Origin: Pseudomonadota bacterium
Lineage (GTDB): Bacteria; Desulfobacterota; Syntrophorhabdia; Syntrophorhabdales; Syntrophorhabdaceae
DNA length: 64,000 bases
Direction of reading: 5' to 3'
Assembly: GCA_026388275.1 (NCBI GenBank)
Contig: JAPLKB010000058.1
Coordinates: 62,676-126,675, forward strand
Shown here: positions 12,667-22,364 of the stretch, piece after piece
Layout of the letters: the number at the start of each line of letters is the position of its first letter
Position numbering within the stretch: the first letter of the stretch is position 1
The notes under the pieces: generated by a model
The model's input: only the letters and a program-made list of their open reading frames with translations
Databases searched by the model: none
What the model was told of the DNA's origin: nothing
Program-made: the position numbers and the translations under genes

Positions 12667-13554
12667 TCATGTTTTTTTACAGTACGGAATGTTGCAGCCC
12701 TCTCTGGTGAGGATGCGGGTTGTGTTGTCAGTCAGAGTTGATATCCTGCCGTGGTCCGTGAAGGTGGAAATATCTCCTTTTTTATGATTGTCATAATCTG
12801 GGTCCCAGGGGAAAATGAGAAAACAGTCATTTGAAATAGTAAGGAGAAGGGGAAGGATAGGTGATTTTTCGCTGGCTTTTGAAAATGAGATCGCTTCTTC
12901 TATGGTGCTGAACCTTGAAAGATCTTCCAGTGTCTTCAAAGTAGGGGGGCTTAATACAAGGATGGTTGCCAGATTTTTTTCAAGTGCCTGTCCTGCGGTC
13001 ATCCAGGCCCCTTCCGTTGTTTCCTTTTCATCAGCACTTGCCTTCTGGCCTTCAGGATAGCGAGCTACAAAAAAATGTGTATTGAAACGCATAGGCCGTG
13101 CTTCAGGGGTAATCCAATAGGCATAGTGATAAAGTTGGTCAAGGGCAAGAAAGAGCCCTTCTTTTTTTACAATTTCTTTCAGAGTGATCAATCTCTTATT
13201 GAGGAGGTCCCTGTATTGATGGATGCGATCATCGGTTGCCTCATCGCGAATAGTGAAAGGCAGGCCGTCCTTATCATAGGCGAGGAAAAGCCCTGATTCT
13301 TCAAAAAGTTCCCTGATGCCAGCAATCATAAACGGGAGAAGTTCTTTTTGTGACTTGTCCGATGGAATACCATTGCAGAAAGAGAGGATTTCAGGATCAC
13401 TGTCGTGCTTGTCTACAACACCGCCGGGGTAAACAAAATTACTGCCCATAAAGGCGCTCTTTTCATGCCGTTTAAGAAGGAATACTTCAAATCCTTCCGG
13501 AGAAGCTTCTTTTAAAACTATTACCGTCGCCGCATTTCTTGGAACAGCAGTCAT
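12667..13554 (-). CDS. NUDIX hydrolase, NUDT19-like
   Basis: About 295 aa. It opens with P-R-N-A-A-T-V-I-V-L and has F-V-Y-P-G-G-V-V-D-K-H-D near residue 38 plus R-E-L-F-E-E-S-G-L near 80, together a NUDIX box interrupted by an insertion as in the RP2p/NUDT19 group, some of which cleave CoA derivatives. The start is uncertain: ATG 13554 is used, while ATG 13569 and TTG 13590 are in frame and none has a good ribosome binding site. It runs divergently from the kinase remnant at 13579. Confidence 0.72.
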   Translation of the reverse strand: MTAVPRNAATVIVLKEASPEGFEVFLLKRHEKSAFMGSNFVYPGGVVDKHDSDPEILSFCNGIPSDKSQKELLPFMIAGIRELFEESGLFLAYDKDGLPFTIRDEATDDRIHQYRDLLNKRLITLKEIVKKEGLFLALDQLYHYAYWITPEARPMRFNTHFFVARYPEGQKASADEKETTEGAWMTAGQALEKNLATILVLSPPTLKTLEDLSRFSTIEEAISFSKASEKSPILPLLLTISNDCFLIFPWDPDYDNHKKGDISTFTDHGRISTLTDNTTRILTREGCNIPYCKKT

Positions 13555-13578
13555 GAGGATACTATACATCAAAAATGA

Positions 13579-13854
13579 CCATTTCTTCAATATTCTTTAG
13601 AAAACATTTATGGGGCGATCTGCCATGAATTGAATCAGCCGCTTCAGGTAATCAGCGGCCGTATTGAAATTTTGTCTGTGGTAAACAAGGATGACCAAAC
13701 ACTTAAAACACTTGAAATAATGAAAAATCAGGTACACAAGATAGGCGCAATAACAAAAAAACTAATGGGATTAAAAAAGTATTCAAACCGTGATTATGCG
13801 GGAACCATCAAGATCACGGATATAGGCCAAACGCCAGAAGACGATGACCAATAG
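13579..13854 (+). pseudogene. Histidine-kinase DHp fragment
   Basis: An open frame without an ATG encodes C-H-E-L-N-Q-P-L-Q-V-I-S-G-R-I-E-I-L, the H-box of a sensor histidine kinase, followed by the second dimerisation helix (I-M-K-N-Q-V-H-K-I-G-A-I-T-K-K-L-M-G-L). There is no sensor domain before it and no ATP-binding domain after it; a stop follows 50 residues later. It is best read as a decayed kinase, though a tiny expressed fragment from TTG 13630 cannot be excluded. Confidence 0.6.
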
Positions 13855-13860
13855 TTCAAA

Positions 13861-15222
13861 TCAACCTATATTCAGCAGCATTCCGGCATAATGCAATGCC
13901 TCTTCTTTTTCCTTAATCTCTCCTGAAATTTGTTTTTCCCTTATAATGTTAAGAGCCTTTCCTATCTCCGGGCCTTGCCTGAATCCCAATTCGATCAGGT
14001 CATAACCGTTTACAAGATTCGGCAGAGGCTCTTTTATCCACTCATCGTATTCATTCAGGATTTCTCCGCATTTGACTTTAACGAGTCTTGTTTGCGTATT
14101 TTCTTTTCCTCCCGAACTCCCATACATATCGCATAAAGTAAGTAATATAAGTGAAGGTGTCAGGTCGCCCATCTTATATACCAGCCTCTTCGTTGCCTTT
14201 TCAGTTGATTCATTGCTGCTGATAAGGAATATTCTCATATGATTTTTGATGAGCTTTTGTATTGATCTTATTTCATAGGAGCTGAATCTGAGCCTTTCCA
14301 TGATTGCCAAAGCTGTTTCACAGGAAAACCGCTCGTGGTAGAAAAAATGTACAAGACCTTTTTGCTCGTCAAAAGAAAAAGTGCAGGCCTTTCCAAGATC
14401 ATGAAAGAGTAGTGCATATCCGACATTTAAAAGCATTTTTTCATCAAGGTTGTATAATTTGTTATATTTCCTCAGATATTTAAACCCGTCAATGGTGTGG
14501 CCGTAAGTTTCAAGGGTAAACTCCTTTTCAATATCCATTTGCCTTAACGCGTATAATTCGGGAAATATTTTAAATATCAGTCCGGTAGACGTCATGGTAT
14601 TTAATCCTGTAAGGACATTGCCGGATATGATTACCTGATCCATTTCATATTTAATCCTTTCCGGGGCTGTCTGATTGATTAAATGTCCTAATTCGGTGAT
14701 GGCATCTTTCAATTCTTTATGAAGCGAAAAGCCTTTTAACACGGATAAGTGACGAATTGCCTTTAACATTCTCAGCGGATCGTCTTTTAACGTGCTTCTT
14801 GAAGGGTATCTTATTATCCTTTTTTCAATATCATGAATGCCGTTTAGAGAATCAATAATCTCATCTCCGTGTACATCATAAGCTATAGCGTTCATAGTAA
14901 AATCTCTTCTCAGGAGGTCTTCTTCTATGTTGGTGTGAAGGATTGTAATGTCAATGGATATTTTGTCCCTTACAATCCTGTATGTTTGTGTTGGCTTTTT
15001 TCCTAATATAAAGGCGCCCGTGCCGAACAATGATTCCAGAACTACTAAATCTTTTTGCTCTGACAGAGCAAAGTCATAATCATTCGGTTTTTGATTGAGA
15101 CACAACTCTCTTATTGCGCCGCCGACAAGATATACCTTGCCGTTGAAAGACTTTCTACGAAGCTCCTTTGCTACCCCTTCTCTTTTTATTCTGTTTTTGA
15201 GAGTCTGAAAGGGAATTTCCAA
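13861..15222 (-). CDS. CCA-adding enzyme / poly(A) polymerase family with HD domain
   Basis: About 453 aa. N-terminal class II nucleotidyltransferase: V-Y-L-V-G-G-A-I-R-E-L near residues 30-40 and P-N-D-Y-D-F-A-L near 47-54 with the catalytic Asp pair, then R-R-D-F-T-M-N-A-I-A-Y, the family's nucleotide-recognition region. A C-terminal HD domain (L-F-H-D-L-G-K) follows, as in bacterial tRNA nucleotidyltransferases with phosphohydrolase activity. TTG 15222, 2 bases after the PhoU-like stop and behind AAAGG, is preferred over 15318, which would overlap that gene. It adds or repairs CCA ends on tRNA. Confidence 0.87.
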   Translation of the reverse strand: MEIPFQTLKNRIKREGVAKELRRKSFNGKVYLVGGAIRELCLNQKPNDYDFALSEQKDLVVLESLFGTGAFILGKKPTQTYRIVRDKISIDITILHTNIEEDLLRRDFTMNAIAYDVHGDEIIDSLNGIHDIEKRIIRYPSRSTLKDDPLRMLKAIRHLSVLKGFSLHKELKDAITELGHLINQTAPERIKYEMDQVIISGNVLTGLNTMTSTGLIFKIFPELYALRQMDIEKEFTLETYGHTIDGFKYLRKYNKLYNLDEKMLLNVGYALLFHDLGKACTFSFDEQKGLVHFFYHERFSCETALAIMERLRFSSYEIRSIQKLIKNHMRIFLISSNESTEKATKRLVYKMGDLTPSLILLTLCDMYGSSGGKENTQTRLVKVKCGEILNEYDEWIKEPLPNLVNGYDLIELGFRQGPEIGKALNIIREKQISGEIKEKEEALHYAGMLLNIG

Positions 15223-15224
15223 TA

Positions 15225-15809
15225 CTATACCTTTTCTGAGAAATCGGTAAGCCCTTCTGAAATCCTTTTTAAAGACTGTATGATGTCTATATAAATGTAC
15301 GATGCCCTGGGTATACAAATACCGGTAATGAGTCTCTGCTGGTGAACAAGGTTGTTTTTTTCTGCCAACTCAATGAGTTTTTCCTTGGAAGCCTTGATCT
15401 CCCTTCTCAAATGTTGATTCTTAGTGGCAATGTAATCTTTTGTGTCGACAAACTGTGTATACATTATATTGAAAAGTTCTTCAATCTCGTCGAGGGCTTT
15501 ATTTGTGAAAACAATGTTCGCCTCTACCTTTTTTTTCATTTTGTTAATAAGATTGTCAAATGAAAGCACGATGTCCTGAAATGAAACGAGCAAACCAACG
15601 TATTTCTTTTGTATCTCGTCCTTGTCTTCTTCCGCCACTACTTTCTTGGCAAAAGTAGCCCTTTCCTTAATTTCTTCTTTAAGTTTCTTTTTATTTTCTT
15701 TTAAAAGATTTACATCTTGTGTAAAAAAACCTTTTTTAATATCTTCAAGTATCAGTGCCATGTATTCAAAGCTGCCATAAAATCTTTGAGTCATTTCTTT
15801 TTCTTCCAT
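15225..15809 (-). CDS. PhoU-like helical protein
   Basis: Protein of 194 aa, nearly all helix with heptad-like charged stretches. The pattern resembles the PhoU-like domain found at the C-terminus of Na/Pi cotransporters: D-I-V-L-S-F-D-N-L-I-N-K-M-K-K-K-V near 80-96. GGGAGG precedes ATG 15809. It directly precedes the CCA enzyme gene. No phosphate transporter is adjacent, so the regulatory target is unknown. Confidence 0.55.
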   Translation of the reverse strand: MEEKEMTQRFYGSFEYMALILEDIKKGFFTQDVNLLKENKKKLKEEIKERATFAKKVVAEEDKDEIQKKYVGLLVSFQDIVLSFDNLINKMKKKVEANIVFTNKALDEIEELFNIMYTQFVDTKDYIATKNQHLRREIKASKEKLIELAEKNNLVHQQRLITGICIPRASYIYIDIIQSLKRISEGLTDFSEKV

Positions 15810-16031
15810 GTTTCCTCCCGGTTCATTCTAAGTTATCTCGGATGATGCATAGACTTTTTAAGCCGGCACTTTAAGCGGATAATAATACTTGAAGACTTTT
15901 AAAATGTCCTGGCATGTTGCAAGTCCGTATCAATTTTTTACAGTAAAAAACCATTATTTTCAATGATGAACCTAATCATCATTTTCATTTTGGTTATATG
16001 CCGGATTTCTTCAGGAGCTGAGAAATCTTAA

Positions 16032-16286
16032 TTATGTTATCAGATATACGGTATCACCTTCTCTTACTCTTTCTTTTGTTTTTATACCGATATCATCGCC
16101 TGCCTTTGCACTTTCCACGTTCATATGCTCTATCTGTATTGACTCTATAACCTGTTCAAAGTCCGTTGTGTGCCCTTTTATTGATATTTTGTCGTCAATT
16201 TTTAATTCACCGTCTGTAATCCTTATTGCAGCTACACCGATTTTTGAAAAATACCTCTCAACTCTCCCAATAAGTTTTTCTTCCAT
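16032..16286 (-). CDS. Translation elongation factor-like small protein (EF-Tu domain 2-type beta barrel)
   Basis: Protein of 84 aa: V-E-R-Y-F-S-K-I-G-V-A-A-I-R-I-T-D-G-E-L-K-I-D-D-K-I-S-I-K-G-H, then a turn and A-K-A-G-D-D-I-G-I-K. The spacing matches the second, beta-barrel domain of EF-Tu-like GTPases as a stand-alone protein, often annotated translation elongation factor-like. AGGAGG precedes ATG 16286. Function unknown. Confidence 0.72.
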   Translation of the reverse strand: MEEKLIGRVERYFSKIGVAAIRITDGELKIDDKISIKGHTTDFEQVIESIQIEHMNVESAKAGDDIGIKTKERVREGDTVYLIT

Positions 16287-16311
16287 ACAATCCTCCTTGA
16301 CTATTATCGGG

Positions 16312-16565
16312 GCTCACGTCGCCCCCTCCACGAACAAAGTCCGTGGAGCCTCCCCTTCTCGCTCACTTTGTGAGCTAAGGGCTTCGCCCACTGAGACACC
16401 CGCAAGCGGGTACCCGGTCGCCCCCTCCGCCAGCTAAGCTGTCGGAGCCTCCCCTTCTCGCTCGCTGTGCGAGCTAAGGGCTTCGCCTAATGGGCCTTAC
16501 ATCGCCCCATCTGTCAGTAAAACTGTCGGAGCCTCCCGCACCTGCAAGTTGGTGTCGGGTACAAC
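16312..16565. repeat. Tandem GC-rich hairpin array
   Basis: Three related units in tandem (about 16319-16418, 16419-16501, 16502-16565), each starting TCGCCCC and containing GGAGCCTCC. Hairpins include CCACG...CGTGG, GCTCAC-TTT-GTGAGC in unit 1 versus GCTCGC-TGT-GCGAGC in unit 2, GGGC-TTC-GCCC and ACCCGC-AAG-CGGGT. The stem bases change in both arms together, so hairpins are kept. It sits between the divergent 16286 gene and ftsH. Confidence 0.7.
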
Positions 16566-16655
16566 AAAATAATAATTATAATAACACGTTGGTTTGAAAA
16601 ATTGAACAGGGAAAAACATATTTAAAAAACAACTTTTTTTTGTTACACTTCACCT

Positions 16656-18575
16656 ATGAAAGAAAAAGTGCCGGAACAGAAAAAGAAAAAAGGGAAAAGC
16701 ATTTTTCTTGAAATAAAAGACAAAGCTAAGACAAAAGATAAAAAAACAAAGAGCTTCACATTCATATATTTTATTTTAGGTATTATTGCGATAGTAATTA
16801 TCAATACGTATTATTTTACAAGCGAAATAAAAAGCATACCCTATAGTGAATTCAAGGAATTGATAACTAAAGGGAAGACCACTGATTTGGTTATAGATTC
16901 AGAGGCTATTCAGGGAAATATTGCCCTTGATAATGGTAAAAAATCAAGGTTTTTAACAAGCAGAGTAGAAGATCCCGACCTTGTAAAAGATCTGCAGAAA
17001 AGTAATATTAAATTTGAAGGGCATTACGAAAATAAAGTTGTTAGAGCAATTGTATCGTGGGTTTTGCCCCTTGCGTTAATTTTCCTGATATGGAATTTTC
17101 TTATGAAGAAGATGGGTGGTGCTCCTTCAAGTGTGCTTAATTTCGGCAAAAGCAGGGGAAAAATATATGGTGAGGATGAAATAAAAATTACCTTCGAGGA
17201 TGTTGCAGGTGTAGATGAAGCTAAAGAGGAATTGAAAGAGATTATTGAGTACCTGAAGACTCCGGAAAAGTTTCTTAACATAGGCGGCAAAATACCGAAG
17301 GGAATATTGCTTGTCGGTCCTCCTGGAACAGGCAAAACATTGCTTGCAAAAGCTGTGGCCGGAGAAGCAAAAGTGCCTTTTTACAGTATGAGCGGCTCAG
17401 ATTTTGTTGAAATGTTTGTAGGCGTTGGTGCTTCCAGAGTAAGAGACCTTTTTGCCCAGGCTCAGGAGAATTCGCCTTGCATTATTTTTATTGATGAGCT
17501 TGATGCACTTGGAAAGGCGAGAGGTATGAACCCGCTTTCATCGCACGATGAGAGGGAACAAACATTGAACCAGCTTCTTTCAGAGATGGATGGTTTTGAG
17601 ACAAAAGCAGGCGTTATAATTATGGGTGCGACAAACAGGCCTGAGATACTTGATCCTGCTCTTTTGAGAGCCGGGAGATTTGACCGGCATGTTCTTGTTG
17701 ACAGACCCGATATTAAAGGGAGGGAGGAGATACTTCAAGTCCATGTTCGCGGCGTGAAAGTGGCAGATAATGTTGATTTGAAGGTAGTTGCAGCACGTAC
17801 TCCCGGATTCGTCGGAGCGGACCTTGCCAACCTGATTAATGAAGCAGCCTTGCTTGCTGCAAGAAAAGAAAAAAAGTCCGTTACCATGGAGGAGTTTGAA
17901 GAAGCGATTGATAGGGTTGTTGCAGGGCTCGAAAAGAAAAAAAGAGTTATGAATAAGAAAGAAAAGGAGATAGTTGCATTCCACGAAACCGGTCATGCAC
18001 TTATGGCTGAATTTCTTGAGACTACGGACCCTGTGCATAAAATATCCATTATACCAAGAGGTATTTCAGCATTAGGGTATACGCTTCAGCTTCCCACGGA
18101 AGACAGATATCTGATGACAAAGAAAGAACTGACTGACAGGTTGGGTGTTCTCCTTGGCGGCAGAATTGCAGAAGAGATAGCCTTCGGTGAAATATCCACA
18201 GGCGCACAAAATGACCTTTTCAGGGCAACGGATATTGCAAAATCCATGGTGAAGGAATATGGAATGAGTGAAAAGCTCGGATACATTACTTTTGAAACAG
18301 AAAGAAAACCGCTTTTTCTGGATATAAATCCGTCATCTGGAACAAAGGATTACAGCGAAGAAACAGCAAGAGAAATTGATAATGAGGTAAGAAAGATAAT
18401 AGATGAATCCTGCAAAAGTGTAAAATTGTTGTTGCTTGATAACAAAGATATTTTAGAGAAAGTAGCAAATACACTTCTTGAAAAAGAATCGATTGACGGG
18501 GAGGAATTGCGTACTTTAATGAACGGAAAAAAAGGTGAAACCGGCGATGACCAACATAGAAAAGAAACAAATTGA
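16656..18575 (+). CDS. ftsH: FtsH ATP-dependent zinc metalloprotease
   Basis: Full-length (639 aa) membrane AAA protease. Two membrane segments lie near residues 37-55 and 128-147 with a periplasmic stretch between them. The AAA module has Walker A G-P-P-G-T-G-K-T at 221-228, Walker B I-I-F-I-D-E-L-D, and the [11 protein letters not shown]. The protease domain carries the zinc motif H-E-T-G-H at 443-447 (most relatives have HEAGH). It degrades unstable and misassembled membrane proteins. Its 3' end overlaps the next gene by about 29 bp. Confidence 0.96.
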   Translation: MKEKVPEQKKKKGKSIFLEIKDKAKTKDKKTKSFTFIYFILGIIAIVIINTYYFTSEIKSIPYSEFKELITKGKTTDLVIDSEAIQGNIALDNGKKSRFLTSRVEDPDLVKDLQKSNIKFEGHYENKVVRAIVSWVLPLALIFLIWNFLMKKMGGAPSSVLNFGKSRGKIYGEDEIKITFEDVAGVDEAKEELKEIIEYLKTPEKFLNIGGKIPKGILLVGPPGTGKTLLAKAVAGEAKVPFYSMSGSDFVEMFVGVGASRVRDLFAQAQENSPCIIFIDELDALGKARGMNPLSSHDEREQTLNQLLSEMDGFETKAGVIIMGATNRPEILDPALLRAGRFDRHVLVDRPDIKGREEILQVHVRGVKVADNVDLKVVAARTPGFVGADLANLINEAALLAARKEKKSVTMEEFEEAIDRVVAGLEKKKRVMNKKEKEIVAFHETGHALMAEFLETTDPVHKISIIPRGISALGYTLQLPTEDRYLMTKKELTDRLGVLLGGRIAEEIAFGEISTGAQNDLFRATDIAKSMVKEYGMSEKLGYITFETERKPLFLDINPSSGTKDYSEETAREIDNEVRKIIDESCKSVKLLLLDNKDILEKVANTLLEKESIDGEELRTLMNGKKGETGDDQHRKETN

Positions 18576-19431
18576 TCTGATCAAAGAATCGATATGTGTT
18601 TATAAAAAATTTACAGAATGCATAGCACTTTTTAAAGAAGGAAATCTGTTTTTTTTGAATATCGAAGAATTTATTGATGATAAAGGGAATAGTTGTCTTT
18701 TCAGGTTAAAAGAAATGTGTCATGACCTCTTCAGGAATTCCGACGAGGCAAATTATAAAGAAAAACTATACGACATGACAGTAGGATATGTTTTTCACGA
18801 AGCTATGAAATTAAGAGAAAATCTTTACCAGATTGAATATTATAAACCTAATCCCGAAAAGGTATCCAATTCTTTGAGTGAAACAGAAAGAAAGATTGTA
18901 CGGGAAATCGATATACTTACAAAAAAGGCCGAAATAAGGATTAAAGAAGGGGTAAAAGAAGTGAAAACCCTGATTATCGAGCTTATGGGCCAATTAAAGA
19001 GCATGATTGAACTGTATAAGGATAATTATCTGCTGTCCCGTTTTATTCTTGAAAATGAAAAGAGTCTTATATCAATATATGGAAAAAAAGATTTTGGAAA
19101 GATTTTGGACGATTTGTACGGAGATGGGAGAGAGGCTTTGATCTTCAGAACAGCAAAGAGTTATCTTAAAAGTGAATATTTTAACCTTGCCCGTTTATTG
19201 TTTCGTAGAAAACTTGCAAAAGATAAAGAAAATAAGGAGGCATTATTTTTATACGATTACACCTCCGCTTTTCATTTTTATTTTATAAACAGGTTCTCCA
19301 GGTCGTTGATTTTTGCTGAGCAGGCATATGCCATGGATATAGATATTAAAAATATGGACATATACAAGGAATTGCTGCAAAAGCTTATATCCGATCTCTC
19401 AAAAGAGATCAGAAAAACGAAAAGGTTGTAA
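18547..19431 (+). CDS. Helical protein of unknown function between ftsH and fmdB-like gene
   Basis: Protein of 294 aa from ATG 18547 (GTG 18535 is also in frame). It is predicted mostly helical and rich in Lys and Glu. The C-terminal part (Y-F-N-L-A-R-L-L-F-R-R-K-L-A-K-D-K-E-N-K-E-A-L-F-L-Y) resembles a degenerate TPR pair. No family recognised. Overlap with ftsH and tight spacing to the zinc-ribbon gene suggest co-expression with ftsH. Confidence 0.75.
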   Translation: MTNIEKKQIDLIKESICVYKKFTECIALFKEGNLFFLNIEEFIDDKGNSCLFRLKEMCHDLFRNSDEANYKEKLYDMTVGYVFHEAMKLRENLYQIEYYKPNPEKVSNSLSETERKIVREIDILTKKAEIRIKEGVKEVKTLIIELMGQLKSMIELYKDNYLLSRFILENEKSLISIYGKKDFGKILDDLYGDGREALIFRTAKSYLKSEYFNLARLLFRRKLAKDKENKEALFLYDYTSAFHFYFINRFSRSLIFAEQAYAMDIDIKNMDIYKELLQKLISDLSKEIRKTKRL

Positions 19432-19445
19432 GGAGGAAGTTGAAT

Positions 19446-19673
19446 ATGCCAATATACGAGTATATATGTGATAAATGTGGTAATGAGTTCGAGCTTCTGG
19501 TATTTAAAAATGATGAACCAATGTGTCCGTCATGCGGGGCAAATAATCCGACAAAAAAGATGTCGTCATTCGGATTTTCTGTGGGTTCCAAGTATACTTC
19601 ATCATCAATGGATGCAGCAGGATCGTCCTGTGCGAGTTGCGGCTCCTCAAACTGTTCGAGTTGCCATGGATGA
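19446..19673 (+). CDS. FmdB-family zinc ribbon protein
   Basis: Protein of 75 aa starting MPIYEYICDKCGNEFELLV, with C-x2-C (C8/C11 region) and C-P-S-C-G forming the N-terminal zinc ribbon typical of the FmdB/CxxC_CXXC_SSSS family. The Ser/Cys-rich tail (S-S-C-A-S-C-G-S-S-N-C-S-S-C-H-G) is the usual ending. AGGAGG lies 9 bases before ATG 19446. Proposed regulatory role in the family; no direct function known. Confidence 0.88.
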   Translation: MPIYEYICDKCGNEFELLVFKNDEPMCPSCGANNPTKKMSSFGFSVGSKYTSSSMDAAGSSCASCGSSNCSSCHG

Positions 19674-19694
19674 AGCAATTCATGAAGCAAAATT

Positions 19695-21086
19695 GTGAAT
19701 CTTGTCAATAAAGTCAAAAAGATAATTGAAAAAGAAAGGCTGATAGAAGCAGGGGATAGTATCATTATCGGAGTTTCAGGAGGGATTGATTCTACAGCCC
19801 TTGTACATGTTCTGTTTGAAATTTCAAAGAAAATTGATTTTAAGATCGGTCTGGCTCACCTTAATCACCAGCTACGGGGAGAGGAATCCGTGAGGGATGA
19901 AAAGTTTGTTGAAGAGCTTGCCGGAAGCCTCTCTATGCCAATCTATATAAAAAAGGCTGATGTAAAAAGATATGCAAAGAACTGTGGAATTTCTCTCCAG
20001 CATGCCGGGAGGGATTTGAGATATGCTTTTTTTAAAGATGTTTTAGATACACATGACTTTAATAAAATTGCTGTTGCCCATAATCTTGATGATCAGGCAG
20101 AGACATTTTTATTGAGGATGTTGAAGGGTACAGGCATAAGAGGTCTTGCGTCAATACCTGTAAAAAGAGACAGGATAATCAGACCATTCCTTGGTGTTTA
20201 TCGTTTTGAAATAGGAGAGTATATCCGGGAACATTCAATAACATATGTGGAAGATTCTTCTAACAGTAAGACTGTTTATGAGAGGAATTATATAAGGAAA
20301 CGCGTGATCCCGCTAATGGAAGAGAGAAACCCTCTTTTCAAAGAAAAGATTGTCATGCTGCTCCAGGATATTACGGCAATTAACAATATATACGGCAGCA
20401 AGGCTGAAGATTTTTTGAAACAAGAACAGATATTTGAAGATGGAGATATATCCTTTGAGATAGACTCTTTGAAAGAAATAGACGAAGAAACAAGATTCAG
20501 GGTATTTGTAAACACATTTACAAAGATTGAACCGGTATTTATTCCCTTGCGTGAACATGCCCGCTTGATAAACAGTGTCTTGCTGAGCGAAAAGCCGAAC
20601 CTGATGCTTGATATGCCCCGCGGAATCAGGATAAAAAAAGTTTACAACAGACTTATTTTTACAAAAAAGCCTATTCTCCCGAGGATAACGGATATTTTTC
20701 CTGTAAAATCCGGGGAAAATTGGCTGGAATCCTTGGGACTAATGCTTAATGTTTTTCTGCAATTACAGGATACGGGAATACCACATTTACACGATAGATA
20801 TATCGCCCGTTTTGATGGTGATAAGATCGAGGATTTATCTGTCAGAACATTTTTGAAAGGTGACAGGTTTGTTCCACTCGGTATGAAAAATCATGTTAAA
20901 TTGAAGGATTTTTTCATATCTCAGAAGATACCGAAAGAAGAAAGAGGACATGTGCCCCTCCTTGTGTCAGGATATGACATTATATGGGTTATCGGTTACA
21001 GGATTGATGAAAGATTTAAGATAACGGAAGATACAAAAAAGGTGTTGGAGATTTCGGCAAAAAAGATTCAGGAGCATGAAGTATGA
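19695..21086 (+). CDS. tilS: tRNA(Ile)-lysidine synthase
   Basis: Protein of 463 aa with the PP-loop S-G-G-I-D-S at residues 28-33, H-L-N-H-Q-L-R-G-E-E-S and A-H-N-L-D-D-Q-A-E-T, all hallmarks of TilS. It converts the wobble C34 of tRNA-Ile(CAU) to lysidine using ATP and lysine, letting the tRNA read AUA. The C-terminal TilS domain (L-K-D-F-F-I-S-Q-K-I-P-K-E-E-R) is present. Start is GTG 19695 with a weak binding site. TilS often neighbours ftsH, as here. Confidence 0.93.
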   Translation: MNLVNKVKKIIEKERLIEAGDSIIIGVSGGIDSTALVHVLFEISKKIDFKIGLAHLNHQLRGEESVRDEKFVEELAGSLSMPIYIKKADVKRYAKNCGISLQHAGRDLRYAFFKDVLDTHDFNKIAVAHNLDDQAETFLLRMLKGTGIRGLASIPVKRDRIIRPFLGVYRFEIGEYIREHSITYVEDSSNSKTVYERNYIRKRVIPLMEERNPLFKEKIVMLLQDITAINNIYGSKAEDFLKQEQIFEDGDISFEIDSLKEIDEETRFRVFVNTFTKIEPVFIPLREHARLINSVLLSEKPNLMLDMPRGIRIKKVYNRLIFTKKPILPRITDIFPVKSGENWLESLGLMLNVFLQLQDTGIPHLHDRYIARFDGDKIEDLSVRTFLKGDRFVPLGMKNHVKLKDFFISQKIPKEERGHVPLLVSGYDIIWVIGYRIDERFKITEDTKKVLEISAKKIQEHEV

Positions 21087-21096
21087 CGGGTGACTG

Positions 21097-21921
21097 TTGA
21101 TATTCAAGACTTCAAATGAAAAAACATGGCTGTTTCTAATCCATGGACTTGGGGTTTCGGAAAAAAGCTGGTCTGCACCAGATGAAGAAAAGATAAAGTT
21201 TATCTCTTTTAAATCCTTGCTTAAACATGAAAAAGAAAAGATTTCTTTTATAGACAGGTGTGGTGGACACTATAATATTGCAAGCTGGACGCAGAATCCT
21301 TTCAGTTCTGTAGATGATGCTGCTGCAGAGTTGAAAGATCTGGTAAGCAGCATTGAAAGCAGTGATTATATATTGATTGCCCATTCACGAGGCGGACTTG
21401 TTGCAAGACAAGCCTTGCAAAGATACGGCCTTCGGCCAAGGGCTTTGATTTGTCTTGCAACACCCCATTACGGCAGTGGACTTGCCGACTCTGTAATAAA
21501 ATTTATACCTTTGATAAAGATGGCGGTTCCCAACATAGAGCAGAATAGGACTTGTATCGATGAATTGCGCACCAATTCGGAATTTATCCAAAATATAAAC
21601 AGGCCTGAAAACTGTGAACATGAAAGGCATGTGCCCCATTTCGATATATGCGGGAATTCCACGCGATATTTTGATTGGGGTCTCGTAAACGTAATAGGTT
21701 CTGCGCAGTCTGTTTTGGGTAGCCGTGTGATCGATGAATGGAAAGAGGGGAGGGGAGACGGTTTTGTATCAATAAAATCGGCAAAATCGCCGGCAACCCC
21801 TGATGAACATTTTTATATATTGCCGGTGAATCATGCCAATATCCTGGTTAATAGAACGGTATTTGATATTGTATCCGATATCATGGCAAAATCTGGTTCT
21901 TTTGTATTCAAATTGCATTAA
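21097..21921 (+). CDS. Alpha/beta hydrolase, lipase-like
   Basis: Protein of 274 aa from TTG 21097, 10 bp after tilS. It has the oxyanion H-G-L-G (16-19) and the nucleophile elbow A-H-S-R-G-G with Ser97, then A-T-P-H-Y-G-S-G near 121-128 as in triacylglycerol lipases and lipase-like acyltransferases. The catalytic His is probably in P-V-N-H-A-N near residue 243. No signal peptide was seen, so it is likely cytoplasmic. Substrate unknown. Confidence 0.78.
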   Translation: MIFKTSNEKTWLFLIHGLGVSEKSWSAPDEEKIKFISFKSLLKHEKEKISFIDRCGGHYNIASWTQNPFSSVDDAAAELKDLVSSIESSDYILIAHSRGGLVARQALQRYGLRPRALICLATPHYGSGLADSVIKFIPLIKMAVPNIEQNRTCIDELRTNSEFIQNINRPENCEHERHVPHFDICGNSTRYFDWGLVNVIGSAQSVLGSRVIDEWKEGRGDGFVSIKSAKSPATPDEHFYILPVNHANILVNRTVFDIVSDIMAKSGSFVFKLH

Positions 21922-21991
21922 ATTGCATTTACAGTCTCTGATCTTGGGTTTAAGAATCACAGTTTCACTGGTATTATGCCGATTACTCCGA

Positions 21992-22351
21992 TCAATTTTT
22001 TACCTTAATGGACGAGTGGTCTATGCTCGCTTCTAACAGGCTGATTTTCTGAGCAAGGTTCTTCAACTGGTCGCTCAATTGGGATATTTTAATCGCAAAA
22101 TGCAATGAAACAAAAACCAGGAAGATGATACTGAAAATAAACAGGGTAGTCGTCGGCGCTACGGCGCCGATCAACGTAGTCAGTTTGACGAGAAGATCAT
22201 ACCAGACGACGAGAACGAAAACGACAAAACCCGTCAGAAGCCACAACCAGGAATATTCTGCCCGCAGCTTTCGGTTCTGCACGAGGGTAATGATAACTAC
22301 GAAGATGGCAAGACTTACAAAAACCGCGAAGATCTTCTGATGGGGTGTCAT
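21992..22351 (-). CDS. DUF2304 membrane protein
   Basis: Protein of 119 aa with three hydrophobic segments (about 6-24, 34-55, 65-84) and a charged C-terminal helix, the usual shape of DUF2304. GGAGG lies 9 bases before ATG 22351. These proteins generally sit next to a polyprenyl-phosphate glycosyltransferase of the DPM1 type, as here (13 bp downstream of it), and may help in membrane lipid-linked sugar transfer. Confidence 0.85.
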   Translation of the reverse strand: MTPHQKIFAVFVSLAIFVVIITLVQNRKLRAEYSWLWLLTGFVVFVLVVWYDLLVKLTTLIGAVAPTTTLFIFSIIFLVFVSLHFAIKISQLSDQLKNLAQKISLLEASIDHSSIKVKN

Positions 22352-22364
22352 GACCGCTATCCTC

